DNA of 14,352 nt, from the NCBI GenBank assembly GCA_016302725.1, contig JAEDNB010000035.1, positions 1-14,352 of the forward strand. The letters run 5' to 3'. The DNA is from Lentisphaeria bacterium (GTDB lineage: Bacteria; Verrucomicrobiota; Lentisphaeria; Oligosphaerales; Oligosphaeraceae). Shown here piece after piece: positions 1-6,721 of the stretch. The notes beneath the pieces were generated by a model that searched no databases, was not told the origin of the DNA, and saw nothing but the letters and a program-made list of their open reading frames with translations. The translations under genes and the position numbers were made by a program. Positions within the stretch are counted from its first letter, which is position 1; each line of letters starts with the position of its first letter.

Positions 1-617
1 TCACCCACGACTCCTACGCCGTGGGCGAGGATGGCGCCACCCACGAGCCCATCGAGCAGCTGGCCATGTTCCGCAGCCTCCCCGGCGTCACCCTCCTGCG
101 CCCCGCCGAATCCCACGAGGTGGCCTTGGCCTGGGCCTACGCCTTGCGGGCCGACCACCCCGTCATCCTCTCCCTCACCCGCCAGGCCCTCCCCAACCTG
201 CCCCAGGATGTGGTGGAGAAGATGGCCGTGGACAAGGGAGCCTACGTGGTCTCCTCCGACGAGGGGTTCCAGGCGATTCTCATCGGATCCGGCAGCGAGC
301 TGGCCGCCTGCGTCGCCGCCGCCGACAGCCTCCGCGCCCAGGGCATGAAACTCCGCGTGGTCTCCATGCCCTCCTGGGACCTCTTCGAGGCCCAGAGCCC
401 CGAATACCGGGAGAGCGTCCTGCCCGCCGCCTGCACCAGGCGCGTGGCCGTGGAGGCCGGATGCACCATGGGATGGACCAAATACGTGGGCGACAAGGGG
501 ATGGTCATCGGGCTGGACCACTTCGGCGAATCCGCCCCCTACAAGGTGCTGGCGGACAAATACGGCTTCACCCCTGAAAAGGTGACCGCCGCCGTGGCCG
601 ACTACCTGAAGGCCTGA
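1..617 (+). CDS. tkt: Transketolase, C-terminal part (5' end outside the window)
   Basis: This is the last ~205 residues of a transketolase, which moves two-carbon ketol units between sugar phosphates in the pentose phosphate pathway using thiamine diphosphate. The first complete codon is at position 3 and the frame is open to the window edge. It begins with THDS followed by GEDGATHEP, the family signature (GEDGxTHQP) whose Asp and His contact the donor sugar. LTRQALP, further on, matches the S/TRQ segment whose Arg binds the substrate phosphate. The C-terminal domain (about residues 70-204 of the fragment) has the usual GSGSE, VVSMPSWDLF and FGESAP stretches. The N-terminal TPP-binding domain and the first part of the pyrimidine domain, roughly two thirds of a ~660-residue protein, are upstream of the window. 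Other TPP enzymes (DXS, pyruvate dehydrogenase E1 beta) fit these motifs less well. The gene ends in TGA and is followed by a C/T-rich spacer of 213 nt. Confidence 0.95.
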   Translation, partial: THDSYAVGEDGATHEPIEQLAMFRSLPGVTLLRPAESHEVALAWAYALRADHPVILSLTRQALPNLPQDVVEKMAVDKGAYVVSSDEGFQAILIGSGSELAACVAAADSLRAQGMKLRVVSMPSWDLFEAQSPEYRESVLPAACTRRVAVEAGCTMGWTKYVGDKGMVIGLDHFGESAPYKVLADKYGFTPEKVTAAVADYLKA

Positions 618-635
618 CGCTCCCCCGCCGAAGCA

Positions 636-685
636 GGGCGGCGGCGGAAAGCGGAAGGGGTGGTTCCCCTCCCTTCCCGCCGCCC
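636..685 (+). other. Strong GC hairpin downstream of tkt
   Basis: GGGCGGCGG at 636-644 is perfectly complementary to CCGCCGCCC at 677-685, and AGGGG at 656-660 pairs with CCCCT at 666-670 around the loop TGGTT. It begins 18 nt after the transketolase stop codon. No run of T follows, so it is not a standard intrinsic terminator. It may protect the 3' end of the transcript or slow the polymerase, or it may be a by-product of the G/C-rich spacer. The rest of the spacer up to 830 is pyrimidine-rich and shows nothing else I recognise. Confidence 0.35.
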
Positions 686-830
686 TCCCCTTTCCCGGCC
701 CTCCCTCTCCCGGCGGCGGGGCCTTCCCGGCCTCCCTTTTCGGCAACGGCTTTCCCCGGGGCTTCATGCGCCGTCTGGGCATGGGAGAATCCCTTCCCCC
801 CTTTCCGCCCGGGCGGCGCCGCGTTTTTCC

Positions 831-1799
831 ATGACCGCCTCCCCCCTTTCCCAGCCCATCCCCGTGCTGGCCCCCATGGCCGGCTACACGGACCTCCCCT
901 TCCGCCGGGTCTGCCGTCTCTACGGGCTCCATTTCGGCACCACCGCCCTCATCGACTCGGGGGCGCTGGTCCATGGCAATCCGGACAGCGAATCCATCCT
1001 GCGCCGGGGAGAGGAGGAGGAATTCCTCCAGGTGCAGTTGCTGGGCAGCATCCCCGCCGACCTGCAAAAGGCCACCCGGATTCTCCGGGACGGCCCCTGG
1101 CATTTCGACGTCCTGGACTTCAACATGGGCTGTCCCGTCCAGAAGGTCCTCAAGCGCAAGGCGGGGGCCGCCCTCATGAAGGAGGCCGCCCTGGCCCGGG
1201 AGTGCCTCCAGGCCATCCGACAGGAATGGCCGGGGACCCTGACCGTGAAGATGCGCATCCTGGACGAGGAGGACCCCGCCCCCACCCTGGAGGTCGCCAG
1301 GCGCCTGGTGGACCTGGGCGTACAGGGGCTCGCCATCCATGGAAGGCTCGCCCGAAAGGTCTACTCCGGCCCCGTGCACAGCCCCATCATCCGCGCCCTG
1401 CGGGAGGCCCTCCCCGTCCCCGTGGTCGCCAATGGCGGCATCTTCACCGGGGAGGACGCCCGCCGCCTGGCCCGGGAAACCGGCTGCGGACGGGTCATGG
1501 TGGCCCGGGGATGCCTGGGCAATCCCTGGCTCTTCCGGGAAATCCTCCGGGGGGAAAAGGTGGACGTCCCCCGGGAGGAGCGTCTCCAGGTCATGGAACT
1601 CCAACTGTCGGAGATGGTCAAGGAATATGGCGAAAGGGGCGCCATGATCCTGGGCAGGAAGGTCATCTCCGGATATGTCTGCGGCCATGGCTTCCCCCGG
1701 GAGCTGCGGGCCCAGGTGGTCCAAGTCTCCACCTGGCGGGATTTCCAGGAGCTCCTGAAACGCCTCCGGGAAGCCCCCCTCCCCGACAACCTCCCCTAG
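831..1799 (+). CDS. dusB: tRNA-dihydrouridine synthase (DusB-like)
   Basis: This 322-residue flavoenzyme reduces specific uridines in the tRNA D-loop to dihydrouridine, using FMN and NADPH. It is a TIM barrel: PMAGYTDLPFR at residues 15-25 is the FMN-binding start. NMGCPVQKV at 98-106 carries the catalytic Cys (C101), VKMRI at 139-143 has a conserved flavin-contacting Lys, and H170/R172 lie in IHGRLARKVYSG. VVANGGIFTGEDA (198-210) and GRVMVARGCLGNPWLF (220-235) bind the FMN phosphate. A small helical C-terminal domain follows, and the length fits the family (about 310-350). I chose ATG 831 because homology begins a few residues after it. The frame stays open to a GTG at 660, but that extension is a low-complexity Arg/Pro/Ser stretch. 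No Shine-Dalgarno is visible. Assignment to DusB rather than DusA or DusC is tentative; the family itself is clear. Confidence 0.93.
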   Translation: MTASPLSQPIPVLAPMAGYTDLPFRRVCRLYGLHFGTTALIDSGALVHGNPDSESILRRGEEEEFLQVQLLGSIPADLQKATRILRDGPWHFDVLDFNMGCPVQKVLKRKAGAALMKEAALARECLQAIRQEWPGTLTVKMRILDEEDPAPTLEVARRLVDLGVQGLAIHGRLARKVYSGPVHSPIIRALREALPVPVVANGGIFTGEDARRLARETGCGRVMVARGCLGNPWLFREILRGEKVDVPREERLQVMELQLSEMVKEYGERGAMILGRKVISGYVCGHGFPRELRAQVVQVSTWRDFQELLKRLREAPLPDNLP

Positions 1800-1835
1800 G
1801 CCCGCCCCAGGCAGCCGGCGCCCCCCGCCTGGTGG

Positions 1836-1841
1836 TATATT
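1836..1841 (+). promoter_or_regulatory. Possible -10 element upstream of rseP
   Basis: TATATT, followed by AA, stands out in a GC-rich spacer 31 nt before the rseP start codon. No TTGACA-like -35 box is visible at the expected distance. Just upstream, CCAGGC (1807-1812) and GCCTGG (1827-1832) form a perfect 6-bp inverted repeat with a 14-nt loop, perhaps part of the end of the dus transcript. The same hexamer lies upstream of the TPP riboswitch at 7795-7800, which gives the call modest support. Confidence 0.3.
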
Positions 1842-1872
1842 AACCCAGTTTCCACTCTATTCCGTCCGGACC

Positions 1873-3855
1873 ATGGCTGAAATCCTCTCCGTCATCCTGA
1901 AGATTCTCTTCATCGTATTCTTCTTTGGGTTCTGCGTCTTCATCCACGAGTTCGGGCATCTCCTGGTGGCCCTTTGGAAGGGGCTCCATGTGGAGAAGTT
2001 CTCCGTGGGCATGGGGCCAAAGCTCTGGGGCTTCACCTACAAGGGGGTGGAGTATGTCATCAGCTGGCTCCCCTTCGGCGGATATGTCTCCCTCCCCCAG
2101 CTGGACCCCACCGACACCCCCCACTCCTCCGACAACAAACCCCTCCCCCAGGCCACCCCCGGCGCACGCGCCTGGACCGCCTTTGCCGGCCCCCTCTTCA
2201 ATGTCCTCTTCGGCTTCCTCCTGGCCACCATCATGTGGGGGGTGGGCCTGTGGCGCCCCACCCCCGCCACCTCGGTGACCGTGGGCGCCCTCCCCGCCTA
2301 CCTCCCCGCCTCGGCCCCCTTCCCCCCAGAAAGCGACGTCTCCCTCCCCGGGAAGAAGGGGGGCCCGCTCCCCTGGGAGGCCTTGTGCTATCAATTGGGC
2401 AGGCGGGACGAGGTTCCCCAGGAACTGGACCTGCTTGTGCGTGAGCCGGACGCCCAGGAGGCCAGGAGGGTCTCCTTCGTCCCCCAGAAGAATCCGGAGT
2501 GGCTTTCCGGGCTGCGTCCCGGGGACCGGATTGTGGAGGTCAACGGGACGGGCTTCCGGGGGGGCGTGGAGGAGTTCCGGAAGGAATATGTCTACGGGAA
2601 CCGGGGACACGTGGACCTGAAGGTCATCCGCCAGGGCACCCCCCTGGAGTTCCGGTATGTGCCGGGCAGGAATCCGGAGATGGAAGACCTCCCCTTCCCC
2701 TTCATGGACCTCCTCAATCCCCTCCATGTGGCCGGCATCCGCCCCGGCTCCCCCGCCGAAAAGGCGGGCCTGAAGCCCGGGGACCAGCTCCTCTCCATGG
2801 ACAAGGTTAATCTCCTCTCCCCCGTGGACCTGGAACGCCTCCTGGCAAGCCTGCCCCCCGAGGCGGATTCCGTGGTGGTGGAGGCGGACAGGAACGGGAC
2901 CCACCTCCCCCCCATGACCCTCTCCCTGGGGGAAGCCCCCCGCACCCCCGAAGGCCTCGGCCTCGCCTTCCAGGTGCTCGTCGCCGCCTGCTCCCCCGGC
3001 TCCCCCGCCGAAAAGGCGGGCCTGAAGCCCGGGGACCAGCTCCTCGCCGTGAAGCGCCTCGCCACCCCCCGGCCCCTGGGCGGAAGCGAAGCCCCACAGG
3101 AAGACACCCTGCTGGTGCGGGACGTGGCCGGCTTCCAGAATTTCATCCGCACAGGCGGAATCATCCCCCTCCAGGTCACCTACCGGAGGGGCGGGCAGGA
3201 AAGGGAGGCCCAGGTCACCCCCTTCCTGGATGCGCGCTGGCCTGACAGGCCCCTCCTGGGAGTCCTCCTGACCAGCGAGACCCCCAGGACCATCCAGCAC
3301 ATCAACCCCTGGGCCCAGTTCTCCGAGGTCATGGGCACCACCACCCGCACCCTGGGCCTCCTCTTCGCCCCCCTCACCTCCCGGGCCAAGAGCGTGGTCA
3401 CCGGAAAGCCCCGGGAAACCCCCTCCGCCCAGGTGAGCGTCCGCCACATGAGCGGCCCGCTGGGCATCATCCAGGCGCTCTGGTTCAAACTGAAGGCGGA
3501 AGGCTACCGGGGAGGCTTCTCCTTCATCATCCTCATCTCCTTCTCCCTGGCCTTCATGAACCTCCTCCCGCTCCCCGTCCTGGACGGCGGCCACATCGTC
3601 TTCGCCGCCGTGGAGGCCGTGACCCGCAGGCGCATCCCCGCAACCTTCTTCAAATACGTCTACAATACCTTCGCCATCCTCCTCATCCTCCTGATGCTCT
3701 ACATCACCCTCTTCGATGGACGGCGCATCCTCCGGTATTCCCGGCAGGGACAGCTTAGGCAGCAGAAGAAGGAACAGAAGCAGGAACGCACCTCCCCAGA
3801 CCCCCAAAAAGGCGCCGGAACCGAAGCCGTCGCCCCGCAGGCCGACACTCCCTGA
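1873..3855 (+). CDS. rseP: RseP-type site-2 intramembrane zinc metalloprotease with three PDZ-like cores
   Basis: This 660-residue membrane protease cuts substrates within the lipid bilayer; in E. coli RseP it cleaves the anti-sigma factor RseA in the envelope stress response. Helix 1 carries the zinc motif HEFGH (residues 25-29). WLPFGGYV (65-72) and AFAGPLFNVLFGFLLATI (103-120) are typical of the family. MSGPLGI (526-532) precedes the third zinc-binding part, NLLPLPVLDGGH (563-574), and a last membrane helix lies at about 599-614. The periplasmic insert is long. It holds a PDZ-like core at about 207-226 (GLRPGDRIVEVNG) and two later cores with the identical sequence PGSPAEKAGLKPGDQLL at 291-307 and 375-391. 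E. coli RseP has about 450 residues and two PDZ domains, so this one is enlarged. The tail (about 625-660) is rich in Gln, Lys and Glu and probably disordered. No Shine-Dalgarno precedes ATG 1873. cmk begins 7 nt downstream. dxr, a common upstream neighbour in other genomes, is absent here. Its substrate here is unknown. Confidence 0.95.
   Translation: MAEILSVILKILFIVFFFGFCVFIHEFGHLLVALWKGLHVEKFSVGMGPKLWGFTYKGVEYVISWLPFGGYVSLPQLDPTDTPHSSDNKPLPQATPGARAWTAFAGPLFNVLFGFLLATIMWGVGLWRPTPATSVTVGALPAYLPASAPFPPESDVSLPGKKGGPLPWEALCYQLGRRDEVPQELDLLVREPDAQEARRVSFVPQKNPEWLSGLRPGDRIVEVNGTGFRGGVEEFRKEYVYGNRGHVDLKVIRQGTPLEFRYVPGRNPEMEDLPFPFMDLLNPLHVAGIRPGSPAEKAGLKPGDQLLSMDKVNLLSPVDLERLLASLPPEADSVVVEADRNGTHLPPMTLSLGEAPRTPEGLGLAFQVLVAACSPGSPAEKAGLKPGDQLLAVKRLATPRPLGGSEAPQEDTLLVRDVAGFQNFIRTGGIIPLQVTYRRGGQEREAQVTPFLDARWPDRPLLGVLLTSETPRTIQHINPWAQFSEVMGTTTRTLGLLFAPLTSRAKSVVTGKPRETPSAQVSVRHMSGPLGIIQALWFKLKAEGYRGGFSFIILISFSLAFMNLLPLPVLDGGHIVFAAVEAVTRRRIPATFFKYVYNTFAILLILLMLYITLFDGRRILRYSRQGQLRQQKKEQKQERTSPDPQKGAGTEAVAPQADTP
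2742..2793 (+). repeat. Exact 52-bp direct repeat, copy 1 (PDZ core in rseP)
   Basis: These bases are identical to 2994-3045, 252 bp downstream, in the same reading frame (84 codons apart). They encode the ligand-binding core of the second PDZ-like unit of RseP. The match ends sharply at both sides: 2741 is G against C at 2993, and 2794 is T against G at 3046. Confidence 0.95.
2994..3045 (+). repeat. Exact 52-bp direct repeat, copy 2 (PDZ core in rseP)
   Basis: Second copy of the repeat at 2742-2793, encoding the core of the third PDZ-like unit. All codons match, including less favoured choices such as GAA for Glu, GCG for Ala and GGG for Gly. The protein sequence on either side of the two copies is not similar. 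Confidence 0.95.
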
Positions 3856-3862
3856 GCCCCCC

Positions 3863-4543
3863 ATGGAACAGCCCATCTTCCAAGTCGCCATCGACGGCCC
3901 CGCCGCCTCCGGGAAAAGCACCGTGGCCAGGCTCCTGGCACAGCGGCTGGGGGGACATTACCTCAACACAGGTGCCCTCTACCGCGCCCTGGCCTGGAAG
4001 GCGCTCTCCCTGGGGCTCCATCCCGACACCCACCCGGAGGAGGTGGTGGAGATGCTGAAGGGGACCACCCTCGCCTACCGCCTCCGCCAGGGCGCCCCCG
4101 TGCTCCACCTGGATGGACAGGAGGCCCCCCAGGAGGCCCTGCGCACCCCCCAGGTGGCCGCCGTAGTCAGCCAAGTGGCCAAAATCCCCGCCCTGCGGGA
4201 GTGGCTCCTGGAGGTCCAGAGGGACTGCCGGCATCTGGGCATCGTCATCATGGAAGGGCGGGACATCGGGACCGTCATCTTCCCCCAGGCCAAATACAAG
4301 TTCTTCGTCACCGCCAGCCCCCTGGAACGGGCCCGGCGGCGCCTCGCCCAGACGGGGGAGGTCCCCCAGGGCGCCACCCTGGAATCCGTGGCGGCGGACA
4401 TCGCCCGCCGGGATGCCCTGGATTCCACCCGGGAGGTGGCCCCCCTCCGCCCCGCCCCGGACGCCATCCTCATCCAGACGGACGGCCATACCCCCGATGA
4501 GGTGGCGGAGATGCTGGCCGCCCACATCCGCCAGACCCCATGA
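3863..4543 (+). CDS. cmk: Cytidylate kinase
   Basis: This 226-residue cytoplasmic enzyme phosphorylates CMP and dCMP to the diphosphates, recycling nucleotides for RNA, DNA and lipid synthesis. The P-loop GPAASGKST is at residues 12-20. YLNTGALYRAL is the CMP-binding segment; the usual form is YLDTGAMYRA, so Asn replaces Asp here. EGRDIGTVIFPQAKYKFFVT corresponds to the conserved GRDIGTVVFPDA region. RDALDSTREVAPLRPAPDA is the conserved C-terminal substrate/lid segment. Length is normal for the family (about 220-230). ATG 3863 is placed 9 residues before the first core strand residue; the open frame upstream overlaps rseP and is low complexity. The gene lies 7 nt after rseP and overlaps the next gene by the four bases ATGA, so the three are probably co-transcribed and translationally coupled. 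Confidence 0.96.
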   Translation: MEQPIFQVAIDGPAASGKSTVARLLAQRLGGHYLNTGALYRALAWKALSLGLHPDTHPEEVVEMLKGTTLAYRLRQGAPVLHLDGQEAPQEALRTPQVAAVVSQVAKIPALREWLLEVQRDCRHLGIVIMEGRDIGTVIFPQAKYKFFVTASPLERARRRLAQTGEVPQGATLESVAADIARRDALDSTREVAPLRPAPDAILIQTDGHTPDEVAEMLAAHIRQTP

Positions 4544-5625
4544 CTTGGCTCCTCCCCCCATTGCTCCTCTGGGGCGCGGCCACCCTCCTGGTCGCCCTTC
4601 TCATGCCCCTCTTCCGGCAAGGGGCCTGCGCCTGGGGGCTGCTGGACCGCCCACGCTCCGAAGGGCACAAGAACCACGCCCAGGCCACCCCCGTGGTGGG
4701 CGGAGCCGCCATGGGGACCGTCTGGTTCCTCCTCCTGGCCGTCTGCCTCCTGGGCGCCCTCCTCCTTCCCCACGCCCTCCCCCCCCAACTGGCGGAAACC
4801 CTCCCCGGCCTCGCCACCGCCGCACGCCCCCTGGCCACGGTGGCCCTCTGTGCACTGGCCCTGGCCGTCATGGGGCTCCTGGACGACCGAAAGCCCCTCT
4901 CCGCCAAGACAAAACTCTATTTCCAACTGGGCACGGCCCTCCTCACCGCCCTCCTGGGCCCCAGAATCCTGGTGGGCATCGTCCCCCTCTGGCTCTCCTG
5001 GCTCCTCACCACCCTCTGGATCGCCACGGTGGTCAACGCCATGAACTTCTTCGACAACATGAATGGGCTGGCAGGAGGCGTGGCCACCATCGCCTTCGCC
5101 TTCCTCTTCACCATCTCCACCCTCCGGGGACAGCATTTCGTCAGCGCCTTCAATGCCCTCTCCGGGGGCGTCGCCCTGGGCTTCCTCCTCCACAACTTCC
5201 CCCGGGCAAAGGTCTTCATGGGGGACTGCGGAAGCCATTTCCTGGGATACCTCCTGGCGGTCTCCTGCATCCTGACCACCTTCTACCACCACGAAAACAC
5301 CCCCAGCCTCCTGGCCCTGGCCATCCCCCTCCTGGTGCTGGCCGTCCCCCTCCTGGACGCCATCACCGTGGTGCTCCTGCGGCTGCGCCTCCACAAGCCC
5401 ATCTACGTGGGGGACAACCGCCATCTTTCCCACCGCTTCGTGGCCCTGGGGCTTTCCCGCACCCAGGCCGTCCTGGCCATCTGGCTCCTCTCCCTGCTGG
5501 CAGGCACGGGCGCCCTCTCCCTTCTCTGGACCCCCCCCATGGCCGCCCTCCTCATCCTGGCGCAAATGGCGGCCATGGTGACCCTCATCCTCCTCATCCA
5601 ACTGGGCGCACACCCGCCAGAGTAG
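4540..5625 (+). CDS. WecA/MraY-family polyprenyl-phosphate sugar-1-phosphate transferase
   Basis: This is a 361-residue polytopic membrane protein of about ten hydrophobic helices. The family transfers a sugar-1-phosphate (often GlcNAc-1-P) from a UDP-sugar to undecaprenyl phosphate, the first step of many cell-surface polysaccharides. Visible motifs are GLLDRP (33-38), the Mg-binding pair MGLLDDRKPLSAKTKL (DD at 115-116), NAMNFFDNMNGLAGG (166-180), AKVFMGDCGSHFLGY (223-237) and the cytoplasmic loop HLSHRF (295-300). The second acidic motif is usually of the form NxxNxxDGxDG; here it reads DNMNG, so the last Asp is Asn. The length and the HLSHR loop are closer to WecA/TagO than to MraY, but the sugar and the lipid acceptor cannot be read from the sequence, so no symbol is given. 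The start codon lies inside the cmk stop (ATGA). Confidence 0.88.
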   Translation: MTWLLPPLLLWGAATLLVALLMPLFRQGACAWGLLDRPRSEGHKNHAQATPVVGGAAMGTVWFLLLAVCLLGALLLPHALPPQLAETLPGLATAARPLATVALCALALAVMGLLDDRKPLSAKTKLYFQLGTALLTALLGPRILVGIVPLWLSWLLTTLWIATVVNAMNFFDNMNGLAGGVATIAFAFLFTISTLRGQHFVSAFNALSGGVALGFLLHNFPRAKVFMGDCGSHFLGYLLAVSCILTTFYHHENTPSLLALAIPLLVLAVPLLDAITVVLLRLRLHKPIYVGDNRHLSHRFVALGLSRTQAVLAIWLLSLLAGTGALSLLWTPPMAALLILAQMAAMVTLILLIQLGAHPPE

Positions 5626-5681
5626 CGCGGCCCCCTGCCGTCCACGCCTCCTTGCCCCCTAACGCCCACCCCCTTCCTCCT

Positions 5682-6554
5682 ATGTCCGCCCATCTTCCCT
5701 ACTACCTCAACGAATCCATCCTACGAGACCTTTGCCAGCGGGCCATCGCCGAAGACGTGGGAGGCGGAGACGCCACCACCCTGGCCGTCGTCCCCCCCCA
5801 GCAATCCACCGTCGCCCACTTCATTCCCCGGAAGCCCTGTGTCCTGGCAGGGCTACCCATTCTCCGGATTCTCTTCCAGGAGTTGAGTTCCGACGTGGAG
5901 TTCACCCAGCATTTCCAGGATGGGGAGGCCGCCTCCCCCGGCGACCGGGTGGCCACCGTGGAGGGCAATGCCCGCGCCATCCTCACCGGGGAGCGCACCG
6001 CGCTCAATCTCCTCCAAAGGCTCTCCGGCATCGCCACCATGACCCGAAAATACGTGGATGCCCTGGGATATGACACCAACACCAAACTCCTGGACACCCG
6101 GAAGACCACCCCGGGACTCCGCCTGGTGGAAAAGTACGCCGTCCTCATGGGAGGCGCACAAAACCACCGCCTCGGACTCTTCGACAGAATCATGATCAAG
6201 GACAACCACCGGGAACTGGCCCGCCGCGCCGGCGGCTCCCAGTCCATCGAACACGCCGTCAAGGCTTGCCGGGAAAAATACCCGAACCTGGAAATCGAGG
6301 TGGAGGCGGATTCCCTGGCGGATGTCCGCGCCGCCGCAGAGGCGGGAGTGGAATACATCCTCCTGGACAATATGACCAACGAACAAATGGCCGAGGCCAT
6401 CAGGCTCATCGCCGGACGCGCCAAAACCGAAGCCTCCGGTAACATCACCCTGGAAAGACTCCCCTCCCTGGCACACCTGGGACTGGACTACATCTCCTCC
6501 GGTGCCCTCACACATTCCGCCCCCGCCATCGACATCGGACTCGATATCCTCTAA
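5682..6554 (+). CDS. nadC: Nicotinate-nucleotide pyrophosphorylase (quinolinate phosphoribosyltransferase)
   Basis: This 290-residue cytoplasmic enzyme turns quinolinate and PRPP into nicotinate mononucleotide, CO2 and pyrophosphate in de novo NAD synthesis. The N-terminal half has EDVGGGDATT (24-33) and TGERTALNLLQRLSGIAT (102-119). The barrel carries LLDTRKTTPGLR (136-147), LMGGAQNHRLGLFDRIMIKDNH (positions 155-176, with the phosphate- and substrate-binding H162, R163, K173), IEVEAD (205-210), LLDN (227-230), EASGNI (250-255) and YISSGALTHSAPAIDIGLDI (270-289). Length is typical. ATG 5682 is preceded by CCTTCCTCCT rather than a Shine-Dalgarno; the frame stays open upstream through the previous gene, but that part is shadow sequence. 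nadA and nadB are not in the window. The gene is the last of the rseP-cmk cluster and is followed by a terminator. Confidence 0.96.
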   Translation: MSAHLPYYLNESILRDLCQRAIAEDVGGGDATTLAVVPPQQSTVAHFIPRKPCVLAGLPILRILFQELSSDVEFTQHFQDGEAASPGDRVATVEGNARAILTGERTALNLLQRLSGIATMTRKYVDALGYDTNTKLLDTRKTTPGLRLVEKYAVLMGGAQNHRLGLFDRIMIKDNHRELARRAGGSQSIEHAVKACREKYPNLEIEVEADSLADVRAAAEAGVEYILLDNMTNEQMAEAIRLIAGRAKTEASGNITLERLPSLAHLGLDYISSGALTHSAPAIDIGLDIL

Positions 6555-6572
6555 CCAATATGCCCTCGACAT

Positions 6573-6610
6573 AAGGTGGACGCCCCCCCGGGCGCCCGCC
6601 TTTTTTCTTG
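6573..6610 (+). terminator. Rho-independent terminator after nadC
   Basis: AAGGTGGACGCCC (6573-6585) pairs with GGGCGCCCGCCTT (6590-6602) around a CCCC loop. The stem has thirteen positions with one T-G wobble and one A-C mismatch. It runs directly into TTTTTTCTT (6601-6609). It starts 18 nt after the nadC stop and closes the cluster. Confidence 0.85.
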
Positions 6611-6663
6611 CCCATCCCCTGTTTTTTCCCTCTCCGCAATGTAGACAAAATATGACACCCCTA

Positions 6664-6672
6664 CCCCCCCCC
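6664..6672 (+). repeat. Run of nine C between an ATG and the acyltransferase frame
   Basis: The tract lies 12 nt into a short frame opened by ATG 6652, which ends at TGA 6679-6681. With one C fewer, or two more, ATG 6652 would read straight into the acyltransferase gene. Runs of eight C also occur inside ordinary genes here (for example 4779-4786, 5531-5538 and 5792-5799), so the length alone is only slightly exceptional. Confidence 0.6.
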
Positions 6673-6721
6673 GACAACTGACGACATTTCCATAAATCCT
6701 TCCCGAAACTATGGGATTGAT

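Noticed and set aside
660..830. N-terminal extension of the Dus protein from GTG 660
   Set aside because: The extra 57 residues are Arg/Pro/Ser-rich low complexity with no family counterpart; ATG 831 gives the usual protein.
1840..3921. 693-codon open frame on the - strand opposite rseP
   Set aside because: It is the antisense shadow of a GC-rich gene: Gly/Glu-rich, no domain pattern, and the + strand encodes a complete RseP with all catalytic motifs.
4075..5613. 512-codon open frame on the - strand opposite cmk and the WecA-like gene
   Set aside because: Its repetitive Gly/Glu composition is the mirror of Leu/Pro-rich membrane helices on the + strand; no motif is seen.
4413..5681. Long upstream extension of the nadC frame
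   Set aside because: It overlaps cmk and the WecA-like gene out of frame and is Pro/Arg/His-rich; NadC homology starts just after ATG 5682.
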